Shown piece after piece: positions 45,259 through 54,103 of a stretch of 64,000 nt of DNA. The notes beneath the pieces are model-generated. The model was not told the DNA's origin. It did no database searches and was given only the letters and a program-made list of their open reading frames with translations. A program made the translations under genes and the position numbers. Numbering within the stretch: position 1 is the stretch's first letter; each line of letters starts with the position of its first letter. The stretch comes from Flexivirga meconopsidis (GTDB lineage Bacteria; Actinomycetota; Actinomycetes; Actinomycetales; Dermatophilaceae), in contig NZ_JAOBQJ010000005.1 in NCBI RefSeq assembly GCF_026162425.1, positions 434,001-498,000 on the forward strand, in the 5' to 3' direction.

Positions 45259-46812
45259 ATGACGACATCAGTCGACTTGGCTCGCGACGAGGAAGTCACA
45301 CCGAGGAAGACAAACCTCACCGTGGCACTCGTCGTGATCGCCATGGCGCAGCTCATGATCGTGCTCGACGGCACGATCGTGAACATCGCCACTCCGCACA
45401 TCCTCACCGACCTCGACTTCAGCCAGTCGAGCGTGCAGTGGGTGGTGACGGCATACGCCCTCGCCTTCGGCAGCTTGCTGCTGCTCGGCGGCCGGCTCGG
45501 TGACCTCTTCGGTCGCCGTCGGATGTTCGTGCTCGGCGTGGCGATCTTCGCCATCGCCTCACTGCTCGGCGGCGTCGCCGCCAACGGAGCCATGCTGCTC
45601 GCCGCTCGCGGCTTGCAAGGTGCCGGCGCCGCGCTCGCCTCGCCGGCGGCGCTCGCGCTGATCAACACCACCTTCCCGGCCGGCAAGGAGCGCAACCGCG
45701 CGATGGCCGTGTACGCCGCCATGTCCGGTGCCGGCGCCGCCGTCGGTCTGATCCTCGGCGGCATCCTCACCGAATGGGACTGGCGCGCAACGTTCTTCAT
45801 CAATGTGCCGATCGGTCTGGTCGTCGCCGCGATCGCGCCGCGGGTGCTGGTGGAGTCCGAGGGCAACGACGGAAGCCTGGACATCTGGGGCGCCGTCGCA
45901 GGCACCGTCGGCCTGTTCGGCATCGTCTACGGGCTGTCGCACGCAGGTCAGCAGGGCGCGTCGTGGGGTGACTTCGAGACGCTCTTCCCGTTGCTCGGTG
46001 GCCTCGTCGTACTCGCGCTGTTCGTGATGATCGAGAACCGGGTGAAGCACCCGCTGCTGCCGATGCGCATCCTGGCCGACCGCACCCGTGCCGTCTCGCT
46101 CTTCTCGATGCTGCTGATCGGCGCGGGCATGTTCGCGATGTTCTTCTTCCTCGGCCTGTTCATCCAGCAGGTGCTGGGTTACTCCCCGATCAAGTCCGGC
46201 TTCGCATTCCTGCCCTTCAGCGTCGGCATCGTCGCCGCCGCGGGCATCGCGTCCAACCTGGTCAGCCGGGTCGACCCGCGCTGGGTCGCCGGTTTCGGCG
46301 GTCTGCTGACCACCGTGTCGATGTGGGGCCTGACCAACCTGTCGATGACCAGCAGCTACGCGACCAACCTGCTCCCGTGGGTCATCGTGATGGGCTTCGG
46401 CATGGGCTTCCTGTTCATCCCCCTCACGCTCACCGCGACCGCGGGCGTGGACAAGAACGACTCGGGTGCTGCCGCCTCGGCGCTGAACACCGCACAGCAA
46501 ATCGGAGGAGCTGTCGGCATCGCCGCCCTGACCACGGCCTTCACGCACTACGCCACGCAGAAGGGCAACGAACTGGCCGAGGCCGGCCGGGCTGCGATGG
46601 CGAAGGCCACCGCTGCCGGGCAGACCCCGACCAAGGAGCAGATCGCGGACGCCACGCACCAGGCGCAGCTGCAGGCGCAGACGTTCGGCTCGACCCACGC
46701 GTTCTGGTTCGCCGCCGGCATGCTGCTCGTCGGCACCGTGCTGGTCGTCGCGCTGCTCGGCATCAAGCACGACGAGCTGGCGACCGAGGAAGCCGCGGTG
46801 CACGTCGGCTGA
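45259..46812 (+). CDS. DHA2 family MFS drug:H+ antiporter
   Basis: The 517-residue permease has 14 predicted helices. The DHA2 signatures are VLDGTIVNIATPHI and GGRLGDLFGRRRMFV near helix 2, and GLQGAGAALASPAALALI in helix 4. Homologues export antiseptics, dyes and antibiotics. Helices are separated by the usual cytoplasmic loop. AGGAAGGAA precedes ATG 45259 by 5 nt. A TetR regulator upstream probably induces it on drug exposure. The Gln/Ala-rich stretch (about 450-480) after helix 13 is a longer extracellular loop. Confidence 0.95.
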   Translation: MTTSVDLARDEEVTPRKTNLTVALVVIAMAQLMIVLDGTIVNIATPHILTDLDFSQSSVQWVVTAYALAFGSLLLLGGRLGDLFGRRRMFVLGVAIFAIASLLGGVAANGAMLLAARGLQGAGAALASPAALALINTTFPAGKERNRAMAVYAAMSGAGAAVGLILGGILTEWDWRATFFINVPIGLVVAAIAPRVLVESEGNDGSLDIWGAVAGTVGLFGIVYGLSHAGQQGASWGDFETLFPLLGGLVVLALFVMIENRVKHPLLPMRILADRTRAVSLFSMLLIGAGMFAMFFFLGLFIQQVLGYSPIKSGFAFLPFSVGIVAAAGIASNLVSRVDPRWVAGFGGLLTTVSMWGLTNLSMTSSYATNLLPWVIVMGFGMGFLFIPLTLTATAGVDKNDSGAAASALNTAQQIGGAVGIAALTTAFTHYATQKGNELAEAGRAAMAKATAAGQTPTKEQIADATHQAQLQAQTFGSTHAFWFAAGMLLVGTVLVVALLGIKHDELATEEAAVHVG

Positions 46813-46864
46813 GACCGGCAGCCGCTCGTGATCGCGACCGATCAAAAAGGGCACAGCCCGCATC

Positions 46865-46903
46865 GAGAGGCCCACGAAATCAACCCGATTTCGTGGGCCT
46901 CTC
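46865..46903. terminator. 17-bp hairpin after the DHA2 pump
   Basis: GAGAGGCCCACGAAATC and GATTTCGTGGGCCTCTC are perfect arms around AACCC. There is no T tract. It separates the pump from the next gene. Confidence 0.88.
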
Positions 46904-46948
46904 CCGCATGGGTATGACGGGAGCGGCGCGCCGAGTACGGTGAGCGCT

Positions 46949-47239
46949 GTGGCGAGACAACTTCCCCCGGGCTGGCGACACGGTGAGGGGATCGTGTGCG
47001 CTTTCCCGGCCGACCGCCACAGGGACGAGGCCGTCGACGTCGTCGCACGGTTCGGCGGGGTCGTCACGCTCCTTGTCGCCGAGAGCGACGAGGTTGCCGA
47101 GGGTGACGCGGTCGCGATCGTCGAACTCACCAAGCTCGAGGCTGCCGTCACCGCGCCGGTGAGCGGCCGGATCGCGCGGCTCGCCATACCGAGTGGGACG
47201 CAGGTGGCCGGCGGAGATCTGCTGCTCGTCATCGAGTGA
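46949..47239 (+). CDS. Stand-alone biotinyl/lipoyl-like domain protein
   Basis: The 96-residue protein ends in a biotinyl/lipoyl fold: GGVVTLLVAESDEVAEGDAVAIVELTKLEAAVTAPVSGRIARLAIPSGTQVAGGDLLLVIE. The site usually written E-[AS]-M-K-M is here E-L-T-K-L, so the acceptor Lys is kept but both flanking Met are replaced. A short N-terminal part (GEGIVCAFPADRHRDE) does not match. TACGGT (46936-46941) lies 7 nt before GTG 46949. No carboxylase or dehydrogenase lies near, so the partner is unknown. Confidence 0.75.
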   Translation: MARQLPPGWRHGEGIVCAFPADRHRDEAVDVVARFGGVVTLLVAESDEVAEGDAVAIVELTKLEAAVTAPVSGRIARLAIPSGTQVAGGDLLLVIE

Positions 47240-47329
47240 CGCAGGCGGCCGGCGGCGGCATGGAACGAGTCGGACCGCGGCCGGGTCATAATGGCCTGCA
47301 ACTGCGAGGCCGACGAAGGGGAAGCGTTC

Positions 47330-48076
47330 ATGCGAAGGGCACGCGGCATCGCTGCGACCGCGGCGATTGCACTCGGTGCGGGCCTGTTGGCCGGCTGTGG
47401 CAGCAGCGGCGGCGGCAATGCGACGCCACCCCCCTGGTCGGCCGACCCCGGGCAGCAGGGACTGATCGCCGGTAGCACGCCGACCGGCAGCCCCCAGCGC
47501 AAGACCACCGGCGACGGCACCTGGTCCTTCACCCTCGCAAAGGACACCGGCAACCCCAACGTGCCGACCGACCAGTGGCCGGACGCGGCCGAGGTGCTCA
47601 CGCAGGCGCAGCTCAAGGCAGCCGTGCCGGAGGCGAGCGCGGTCGAGAAGCAATCCTGCGTCAAGGGCACGAGCGGTCCCAGCGGCAACACCGCCAAGAA
47701 CGCCTCGTGCACCTGGAAGTTCAGCCTGCCCGGCGAGAGCGCCGGCTACCCGAGCACGATCACGGTGAGCCTGGTGGCGGTGGCCGCGGACCAGCGGGTG
47801 ACCACCGACTGGCAAAACACCCGCAACAGCAACTTCTCCGGCCGCAAGGCCGACGAGCGCTTCTTCGAGCAGGGCGCCTTCGGTGCGAAGGGCTCCTATT
47901 ACCTCGACAACGGCAACGCCTCGGTGCTGGTGTCCGACGGCAACATCGCGGCGTGGATCAACCTGCGGTTCGTCGGTTTCACCTCGCTGACCGACTGGCG
48001 CACCGCGGTGAGCAACGGCATCTTCCCGACCCTGGCCGCTGATCTGGCCGACCGGCTCCCCCGCAAATACGCGTGA
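47330..48076 (+). CDS. Putative lipoprotein, first of three paralogous exported proteins
   Basis: The 248-residue product has a lipoprotein signal (RRARGIAATAAIALGAGLLAG-C) with the lipobox Cys at about residue 23. The mature part has a Gly/Pro/Thr-rich linker, then DQWPDAAEVLTQAQLKAAVPE. Two Cys (SC near residue 110 and SC about 20 later) may form a disulfide. The C-terminal half aligns with those of the next gene. AGGGGAAG precedes ATG 47330 by 5 nt; an earlier in-frame start (47291) lacks an RBS. Function unknown. Confidence 0.88.
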   Translation: MRRARGIAATAAIALGAGLLAGCGSSGGGNATPPPWSADPGQQGLIAGSTPTGSPQRKTTGDGTWSFTLAKDTGNPNVPTDQWPDAAEVLTQAQLKAAVPEASAVEKQSCVKGTSGPSGNTAKNASCTWKFSLPGESAGYPSTITVSLVAVAADQRVTTDWQNTRNSNFSGRKADERFFEQGAFGAKGSYYLDNGNASVLVSDGNIAAWINLRFVGFTSLTDWRTAVSNGIFPTLAADLADRLPRKYA

Positions 48077-48083
48077 GCACCCC

Positions 48084-48911
48084 ATGAGCAACCCACGAGG
48101 ATCAATGCGCAAACTTCCGGTCATCGCCGTCGCAGGCATCGTTGCGGTCGCCGCACCCGCCCTCAGTGCGTATGCCGCGGCCGGCCATCCCGGCACGGCA
48201 TCCGCCAAACCGGCAGCAGCCGCACCGGCGGCGCCCGCGACCAGCACCCGGGCGCCGAAGATCACGCCATACACCCCACCGCCCGCACCGCCGAGCGCAA
48301 TCGCGCCGACGCCCCGGACCATCACCCCGTCGGCCAGTTTCACCGTCCAGATCGATCCGTCCGGCAAGCAGCCGATGGACCAGACGTGGCCGTCCGCGCA
48401 GGAGGTCTTCACGCTCGCGGAGCTGCAGCAGGTGCTGCCCCAGCTGACCGCGATCAGCCCGGCGGACTGCAACACCGGTGACCTGCCGGGCGGCGGCTCC
48501 ACCAAGAACGCGACCACCTGCACGCTCACCTTGACCATGAGCGGCGAGCGCGCCGACGACCGCAGCAAGCTAATCGTGGACATTCGCGGATTCGGGCTAC
48601 CGACCAAGATCGGCGAACAATGGACCAAGGACGTCACCGCCGACCGCGCGCGTGCGCAGAGCCGTCCCGGCCTCTACACCTTCTACCGCAACCGGGCACT
48701 GGGCGTGCTGGCGAGCTACACCGACGGCACGACCACCAAGGCACTCCTCCAGCGCGGGGACGTGACCGGCGAAATCTGGTTCAGCGGCATCGGTTTCACC
48801 ACCCTCAAGGACGACTACCTGGCTTCCCGCAAGGAATACCGCGAGACGATCGTGCCCGCCCTGGTGCGTCTGCTGGCGGCCAAACTCAACGCACAGAAGG
48901 CAGCATCATGA
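48084..48911 (+). CDS. Exported protein, second of three paralogues
   Basis: A 275-residue protein with a signal peptide (KLPVIAVAGIVAVAAPALSAYAAA) and a Pro/Ala-rich linker of about 50 residues, then QTWPSAQEVFTLAELQQVLPQLT, the same segment as in the first gene. Two cysteines (ADC and TTC) match those of the first gene. ATG 48105 (MRKL) with GAGGA close upstream is an alternative start and gives a standard signal peptide. It follows the first gene by 7 bp. Function unknown. Confidence 0.85.
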   Translation: MSNPRGSMRKLPVIAVAGIVAVAAPALSAYAAAGHPGTASAKPAAAAPAAPATSTRAPKITPYTPPPAPPSAIAPTPRTITPSASFTVQIDPSGKQPMDQTWPSAQEVFTLAELQQVLPQLTAISPADCNTGDLPGGGSTKNATTCTLTLTMSGERADDRSKLIVDIRGFGLPTKIGEQWTKDVTADRARAQSRPGLYTFYRNRALGVLASYTDGTTTKALLQRGDVTGEIWFSGIGFTTLKDDYLASRKEYRETIVPALVRLLAAKLNAQKAAS

Positions 48912-49642
48912 GACGACTCGCCGGCCTGACCGCGGCGGCAATCGCCGTCACCAGCCTCGCCGCGTGCAGCAAGGGCGCGACCGTCGTGTCGGACGGTGGC
49001 AGCAGCAGCACGGCGCGCGGTCCGGTGTCCTTCTCGACCGAGGCGCCCAAGCCCTACTACTCCCAAGGCGTGGTGATCGCCAACGACAAGGGCCGCAAGG
49101 TGGTGCTCGACCCGAGCCTGCCGGTCTTCGATCCCCCGCTGACCGGCGACACCGTCGAGCAGAGCAACTGGCCGGTCGCCGGGCGGCTCTACAGCATCAA
49201 GGAACTCATCGGCGTCTTTCCGGACGCCTTCACGATCGCGCTCAACCCGCAGGGGCCGAGCAAGGTGCAGATCGCGGTGAAACTGCCCAACGCGGCCGAT
49301 GCATCCACGATCACCACCACAATCACGTCGGTCGGGTCGGAGGACTCGATCCTCGGGGCATACGACCAGCAGCGTCGCAGCAGCCAGTCGATCTACACCG
49401 GGGCCGACGGCAAGCCGAGCGACTCCTGGGTCTACTTCAAGGACGGCGCGTTCAAGACCCAGCGGCTCAGCCGGGACATCAACAAATGGTCGGTCGTGAT
49501 CGGCAACGGCAAGGTTGCCGCCCAGCTGCAGGTCGAGACCGACGGCTTCAGCGAACTCAGCGAAGGCATCGGCGACAGTGACCCGGTGCTCAACGGCCAG
49601 GTCATGCCGCTGATCATGCAGCTGCTCGCCGCCCGCATGTGA
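48908..49642 (+). CDS. Putative lipoprotein, third of three paralogues
   Basis: The 244-residue product has a lipoprotein signal (RRLAGLTAAAIAVTSLAA-C, Cys20), a linker and EQSNWPVAGRLYSIKELIGVFPDAFT, which matches the W-P..A..(F/Y/L)T-x-x-(E/Q)L motif of the other two. It lacks the paired cysteines. The start ATG overlaps the previous stop by ATGA. It is the last gene of a three-gene operon, and 37 bp separate it from dctA (convergent). Confidence 0.85.
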   Translation: MRRLAGLTAAAIAVTSLAACSKGATVVSDGGSSSTARGPVSFSTEAPKPYYSQGVVIANDKGRKVVLDPSLPVFDPPLTGDTVEQSNWPVAGRLYSIKELIGVFPDAFTIALNPQGPSKVQIAVKLPNAADASTITTTITSVGSEDSILGAYDQQRRSSQSIYTGADGKPSDSWVYFKDGAFKTQRLSRDINKWSVVIGNGKVAAQLQVETDGFSELSEGIGDSDPVLNGQVMPLIMQLLAARM

Positions 49643-49679
49643 GCGGGCGACGAGCAGGCCGTATGCCGGGAGCCGAGGC

Positions 49680-51047
49680 TCAGCCGACTGGCGCCGCCTC
49701 CTTCGACTCCGAGGGCGGTGCGGCGACCGGGTCGTCGTCCAGCAGTTGCTGTTCGTCGAACGGCCGGTCTCCGGCGAGCACCGCCTCCAACTGAGGCCGG
49801 TTGACCTCACCGACCCAGGTGCCGACCAGGACGGTAGCGATCGAGTTGCCGGCGAAGTTGGTCAGCGCACGCGCCTCGCTCATCATCCGGTCGATGCCGA
49901 CGATGAAGCCGACGCCGCCGACCAGGTCGGGCCGGTGCGACTGCAGACCGCCGGCCAGAGTTGCCAGGCCGGCGCCGGTGACCCCGGCGGCACCCTTCGA
50001 GGCGATGATCATGAAGACCAGCAGCGAGATCTGCTGCCCCAGGCTGAGCGGCTTGTCGAGCGCGTCGGCGATGAACAGCGACGACATCGTCAGATAGATC
50101 GCGGTGCCATCCAGATTGAACGAGTAGCCGGTCGGCACGGTGATGCCGACGACCGGGCGCGAGACACCCAGGTGCTCCATCTTGGCGATCAGCCGGGGCA
50201 GCGCGGACTCCGACGACGACGTCGACAGGATCAGCAGAAACTCGCGGCCGAGGTAGCGAAACAGCTTGAGAACATTGACTTTTGCGACAAACCAGAGGAT
50301 GGCACCGAGCACGCCGAAGACGAAGAGGAAGCAGGTGATGTAGAAGGCGATCATCACCACGGCGAGGCTTTGCAACGCCTTCCATCCGGTGGCGCCGACC
50401 ACCGCCGCCATCGCGCCGAAGGCGCCCACCGGCGCGACATACATGATCATCGCCATGAGCCGGAAGACGAGGCGTTCGATGTGCTTGATGCCGGTCAGGA
50501 TCGGCTCGCCGGCCTTGCCCATCTTCTGCAGCGCGAAACCGACGAGCAGTGCGATGAACAACGCCTGCAAGACATTGCCCTCGGTCAGGGAGGACACCAA
50601 AGTCTTCGGGATGATCCCCAGGATGAAGTCCTGCGTCGAGCCGGCCTCGGTGTCGACCTGCTTCTGCCCGGTCGCCTGCAGCTCCTGCGTCAGGTGCAGC
50701 CCGTCACCGGGGTGGATGATGTTGCCGACCACGAGCCCGATCGCGAGCGCGACCGTCGACATCGCCACGAAGTAGCCAAGTGCGAGGCCGCCGACCTTGC
50801 CGACCTGGGTGGCTTTGCGCACCGAGCCGATGCCGAGCACGATCGTGCAGAAGATGATCGGCGTGATCATCATCGTGATCAGACTGACGAAACCGGTGCC
50901 GAGCCATTTCAGCGAGACGCCGAAGTCGGGCCAGATGAAGCCGACCGCCGCGCCGGCGATCATCGCGGCGATGACGGCCAGGTAGAGATAGTGGGTGCGG
51001 TCCTTGCGGCGTTGCGCCGGTTGGGCTGCCGGAGCGGCTGTGCTCAT
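49680..51047 (-). CDS. dctA: C4-dicarboxylate:cation symporter
   Basis: The 455-residue DAACS-family transporter imports succinate, fumarate or malate with H+ or Na+. Signatures include ITPIIFCTIVLGI, HP1 STSSSESALPRLI and TM7 TGYSFNLDGTAIYLTMSSLF. The frame extends 59 codons upstream, but ATG 51047 has GGAGAG at 4 nt and matches the usual N terminus. It is divergent from a DctS/DctR-type two-component system that presumably controls it. Confidence 0.94.
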   Translation of the reverse strand: MSTAAPAAQPAQRRKDRTHYLYLAVIAAMIAGAAVGFIWPDFGVSLKWLGTGFVSLITMMITPIIFCTIVLGIGSVRKATQVGKVGGLALGYFVAMSTVALAIGLVVGNIIHPGDGLHLTQELQATGQKQVDTEAGSTQDFILGIIPKTLVSSLTEGNVLQALFIALLVGFALQKMGKAGEPILTGIKHIERLVFRLMAMIMYVAPVGAFGAMAAVVGATGWKALQSLAVVMIAFYITCFLFVFGVLGAILWFVAKVNVLKLFRYLGREFLLILSTSSSESALPRLIAKMEHLGVSRPVVGITVPTGYSFNLDGTAIYLTMSSLFIADALDKPLSLGQQISLLVFMIIASKGAAGVTGAGLATLAGGLQSHRPDLVGGVGFIVGIDRMMSEARALTNFAGNSIATVLVGTWVGEVNRPQLEAVLAGDRPFDEQQLLDDDPVAAPPSESKEAAPVG

Positions 51048-51098
51048 GAGACTCTCCAAGTCGGACGGATCGGGGCACGTCATACATTGCAGGCGAAA

Positions 51099-51112
51099 GT
51101 GATGCGGGTCAC
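51099..51112. promoter_or_regulatory. CRP/GlxR-like core site between dctA and dctS
   Basis: GTGA-TGCGGG-TCAC carries the same GTGA-N6-TCAC core as the site upstream of actP (28132-28147). It lies 52 bp upstream of the dctA start and 30 bp upstream of dctS, so could act on both. Confidence 0.5.
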
Positions 51113-51142
51113 GTTTGTGTTCATTGAGTTCACGGGTCGGGT

Positions 51143-52759
51143 ATGTCGGTAAGGCCCGTCCGCCGGCCGCGCTCCCCCGCCCGGTGGAGCCTCGCGGCGC
51201 AGACTTTCGCGCTGCAGGCCGCAATCGCGCTGCTCGTCGTGGGCCTGGGCATCGGAGCCGCCTACCTGCAGGCGCGCAACTCCAGCAACCGGCAGGCGAC
51301 CGCCCAGGTGCTTTCGGTGGCCGAGTCGGTCGCCGCGACCCCGCAGGTGGAGCAGGCGCTCACCGCGGCCGACCCGTCGGCCACCCTGCAGCCGCTCGCC
51401 GAAGCGGTGCGCCGCAGCACGGGCACCGACTTCGTGGTGGTGATGAGCCCGAGCGGCCGGCGCTACACCCACCCGGACCCGACGCAGATCGGCAGACAGT
51501 TCGTCGGGCACATCGCGGACGCCGCGCGCGGCGGCCAGGTCATCGAGGACTACACCGGCACGCTCGGCCCGTCGCGGCGCGCGGTCGTGCCCGTGAGGGC
51601 GGACGGCAAGGTCGTCGGGCTGGTGGCGGTCGGGGTCGCCAAGTCCGCGGTCAGCGCGCGGGTGCGCGACCAATTACCCGCACTGCTGCTCGCCGGCCTG
51701 CTCGCTGCCGCGCTCACCGGGGTCGGCACGGTGCTGGTCGCCGCCCGGGTGCGCCGGCGCACCCGCGGGCTCGGAGCACGGCAGCTGCAGGAGGCGACCG
51801 ACTACCACGACGCCGTGCTGCACGCCGTCCGTGAAGGGCTGCTGCTCACCGACCCCGCAGGCCGGCTGCGGGTGGTCAACGACGAGGCGACGCGCCTGCT
51901 CGGTCTGCCGGCGGATGCCGCCAGCATGCCGGCCGAGACCCTCGGCATACCCGCGTCGATCGCGCAGGTGCTGGCCGATGACCTGCCCCGCGAGGACGAA
52001 CTGCACGTTGCGAACGGCGCGGTGCTGGTGGTGAACAAGGCGGCAGCGACCTGGCGCGGTGAGGTGTTGGGGTATGTCGTGACGCTTCGTGACCGCACCG
52101 AACTCGAAGGATTGACAGGCGAATTGGACTCAGCACGCAGCCTCGCGACCGCCCTTCGCGCGCAGGCGCACGAGTCGAACAACCGGCTGCACGCGATCGT
52201 GTCGCTGATCGAGCTGGGGCATCCGGAGGCGGCCGTGGAGTTCGCGACGGGACAGCTGCAGCAGGCCCAGCGGCTCACCGACACCGTCGTCGAGGCGGTG
52301 ACCGGTGAGCCGGCGGTCGCCGCGTTACTGGTCGGCAAGACCGCCGAGGCCCACGAGCGTGGCATCGACCTCGTCATAGACACCGGCGACGAGTGGCCGT
52401 CGACGGCGGCGACCAGCCACGACCTGGTCACGATCGTCGGCAACCTGGTCGACAACGCATTCGACGCAGTGACCGACAATCCGAGCGAGCGACGGGTCAG
52501 CCTCTCCGGCGAACGGGACGACGCCGACCTGGTGATCACCGTCATCGACAACGGCCCGGGAGTGACCGACGCCGAGCGCGACGAGGTCTTCCGCCCAGGC
52601 TTCTCGACCAAAGCGGCCGACGGGCGCGGCATCGGCCTGGCTCTGGTCGCGCAGACCGTGCAGCGGCTGCACGGCAGCATCGAGGTCCACGCGGTGCGGC
52701 GTGGGCAGTCGGGAGCGCTCTTCGAGGTGCGGCTGCCGGTGTCGGAGGGCCCGCGATGA
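51143..52759 (+). CDS. Sensor histidine kinase, DcuS/DctS/CitA type
   Basis: The 538-residue membrane kinase has a first helix (about 18-40), an extracytoplasmic sCACHE domain of about 130 residues (GTDFVVVMSPSGRRYTHPDPTQIGRQFVG is typical), a second helix (about 178-200), a cytoplasmic PAS domain and the HK core. The phospho-acceptor His is in QAHESNNRLHAIVSLIELG (near residue 343). The ATPase motifs are NLVDNAFDA, DNGPGV and GRGIGLALV. It senses C4-dicarboxylates or citrate. The stop overlaps the regulator start by ATGA. Confidence 0.94.
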   Translation: MSVRPVRRPRSPARWSLAAQTFALQAAIALLVVGLGIGAAYLQARNSSNRQATAQVLSVAESVAATPQVEQALTAADPSATLQPLAEAVRRSTGTDFVVVMSPSGRRYTHPDPTQIGRQFVGHIADAARGGQVIEDYTGTLGPSRRAVVPVRADGKVVGLVAVGVAKSAVSARVRDQLPALLLAGLLAAALTGVGTVLVAARVRRRTRGLGARQLQEATDYHDAVLHAVREGLLLTDPAGRLRVVNDEATRLLGLPADAASMPAETLGIPASIAQVLADDLPREDELHVANGAVLVVNKAAATWRGEVLGYVVTLRDRTELEGLTGELDSARSLATALRAQAHESNNRLHAIVSLIELGHPEAAVEFATGQLQQAQRLTDTVVEAVTGEPAVAALLVGKTAEAHERGIDLVIDTGDEWPSTAATSHDLVTIVGNLVDNAFDAVTDNPSERRVSLSGERDDADLVITVIDNGPGVTDAERDEVFRPGFSTKAADGRGIGLALVAQTVQRLHGSIEVHAVRRGQSGALFEVRLPVSEGPR

Positions 52760-53430
52760 GGACGCTGCGGGTGCTGGTGGTCGAGGACGACCCGATCGCA
52801 GCGCAGGCGCACACGTCATACGTCCGGCGGGTGGCCGGGTTCGAGGTGGCGGGCACGGTGCAGACCAGCGCCGACGCGCTGCGAGCGCTGCAGCGCGAGG
52901 ACGTGGACCTGGTGCTGCTCGACATGAACCTGCCCGACCGGCACGGCCTGGAGGTGGTGCGTGCGATGCGCGCGGCCGGGCACACCGCGGACGTCATCGC
53001 GGTCACCTCGGCCCGCGAGCTGGAGGTGGTGCGGTCCGCGGTGTCGCTCGGGGTGGTGCAGTACGTGCTCAAACCGTTCGTCTTCGCCGGGCTGCGCGAC
53101 CGGCTGACCGCCTACCTGGAGTATGCCGCGGCAACCGCCGGCGAACTCGACACCCAGGCCGACGTCGACCGGATGCTCGGGGCGCTGCGCCACGAACCGG
53201 CCGAGGACCTGCCGAAGGGGCTGTCGCGCGAGTTGCTGGATCGAGTCACCACGATCTTGCGCGGGGCCGAGTCCGGTATGACGGCAGCAGAACTCGGCGT
53301 TGCGCTCTCGGTCAGCCGGGTCACCGCGCGCCGGTACGCCGAGCACCTCGCCGGGCGGAAACTGGCCACCCGGGCCACCCGGCCCACCCGCGCCGGGCGG
53401 CCCGAGGTCGAGTACCGCTGGCGGGCGTAA
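52756..53430 (+). CDS. Response regulator, CitB/DcuR family
   Basis: The 224-residue protein has a REC domain with acidic VEDD (10-13), phospho-Asp56 (VLLDMNLPD) and Lys near 106 (YVLKPF), and a C-terminal HTH (MTAAELGVALSVSRVTARRYAEHLAGRKLATR). This is the CitB/DcuR pair of the upstream kinase; it probably activates dctA. ATG 52756 overlaps the kinase stop by ATGA. An in-frame extension into the kinase gene is rejected. Confidence 0.94.
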   Translation: MRTLRVLVVEDDPIAAQAHTSYVRRVAGFEVAGTVQTSADALRALQREDVDLVLLDMNLPDRHGLEVVRAMRAAGHTADVIAVTSARELEVVRSAVSLGVVQYVLKPFVFAGLRDRLTAYLEYAAATAGELDTQADVDRMLGALRHEPAEDLPKGLSRELLDRVTTILRGAESGMTAAELGVALSVSRVTARRYAEHLAGRKLATRATRPTRAGRPEVEYRWRA

Positions 53431-53469
53431 CCCGCGACCGTCGCGACTTGTGCACGCCCCCAGCCGCGC

Positions 53470-53868
53470 TCAACTCTCGGAGTCGTCGTCCTCGAGCTCG
53501 TAACGGGGCACGCCGAGGGTGACCACGAAGGTGATCACCGCAATCAACCCGACCGCCGCACCGATCGCCGGCGCACCGGAGGTCGCGAGCGTCAGACCGG
53601 TGATCGCGGCCAGACCGTTCCACAACAACGACGGGGTGCGGGCGATGCTGCGCTCACGCCAGAAGCCGAACGCGAGCAGGCCGCCGCACACCGCGAGCGC
53701 CAGCACCGTGCCGGCCTCGGTGAGGGCGCGGGCAGTGTCGCTGCTGTTGCCGGTGAGCGTGGCGACGATCAGCGCCACGGCCAGGATCACCAGCACCGCG
53801 GTCTGCACCGCCATCAGGGTGGCGGCAAGGCGCCAGAAAGACATCGTCCGACGGGAGTTCGCGGTCAC
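53470..53868 (-). CDS. Small four-helix membrane protein
   Basis: The 132-residue protein has four helices (about 12-38, 46-66, 76-96, 98-118) and an acidic C-terminal tail (RYELEDDDSES). I do not recognise a family. TACGGT (53876-53881) lies 7 nt before GTG 53868, which I use instead of the open start at 53877. It is convergent with the response regulator gene and stands alone. Confidence 0.75.
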   Translation of the reverse strand: MTANSRRTMSFWRLAATLMAVQTAVLVILAVALIVATLTGNSSDTARALTEAGTVLALAVCGGLLAFGFWRERSIARTPSLLWNGLAAITGLTLATSGAPAIGAAVGLIAVITFVVTLGVPRYELEDDDSES

Positions 53869-54062
53869 GTCCAGCACCGTATGCGTAGACCCACCGCGAC
53901 GCGCAGCCGGTGGTCGCCATACCTGGGCAGGTGAGCCGTCATCGCCCGGTGCGTGTCGCGCCGGTCAACTTTTGGTAAACCCAATGTGATCGATACCTCA
54001 CCTTCGAGGGCGAATTTCTGAGCCAAAGCCCTTGTGGAGAGTTGTTGGAATCTGTGAAAGTT

Positions 54063-54089
54063 GGGAACAGCGTGTGACGTGCCCGCGTT
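54063..54089 (+). promoter_or_regulatory. ECF sigma-type promoter candidate of whiB1
   Basis: GGGAAC followed 17 nt later by CGTT matches SigR/SigH-family promoters (GGGAAC/T-N18-GTT). It is 114 nt upstream of the whiB1 ATG and would leave a leader of about 100 nt. It may instead be chance. Confidence 0.4.
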
Positions 54090-54103
54090 GATTCGACATG
54101 ATG

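Noticed and set aside
45559-47712. Long minus-strand frame across the DHA2 pump and neighbours
   Set aside because: Antisense to the pump, biotinyl-like gene and terminator; composition is typical of a shadow frame and no domain is visible.
52393-52755. N-terminal extension of the response regulator gene into the kinase
   Set aside because: The ATG at 52756 overlaps the kinase stop by ATGA and gives a standard REC domain start; the extension is out of frame with the kinase and lacks any domain.
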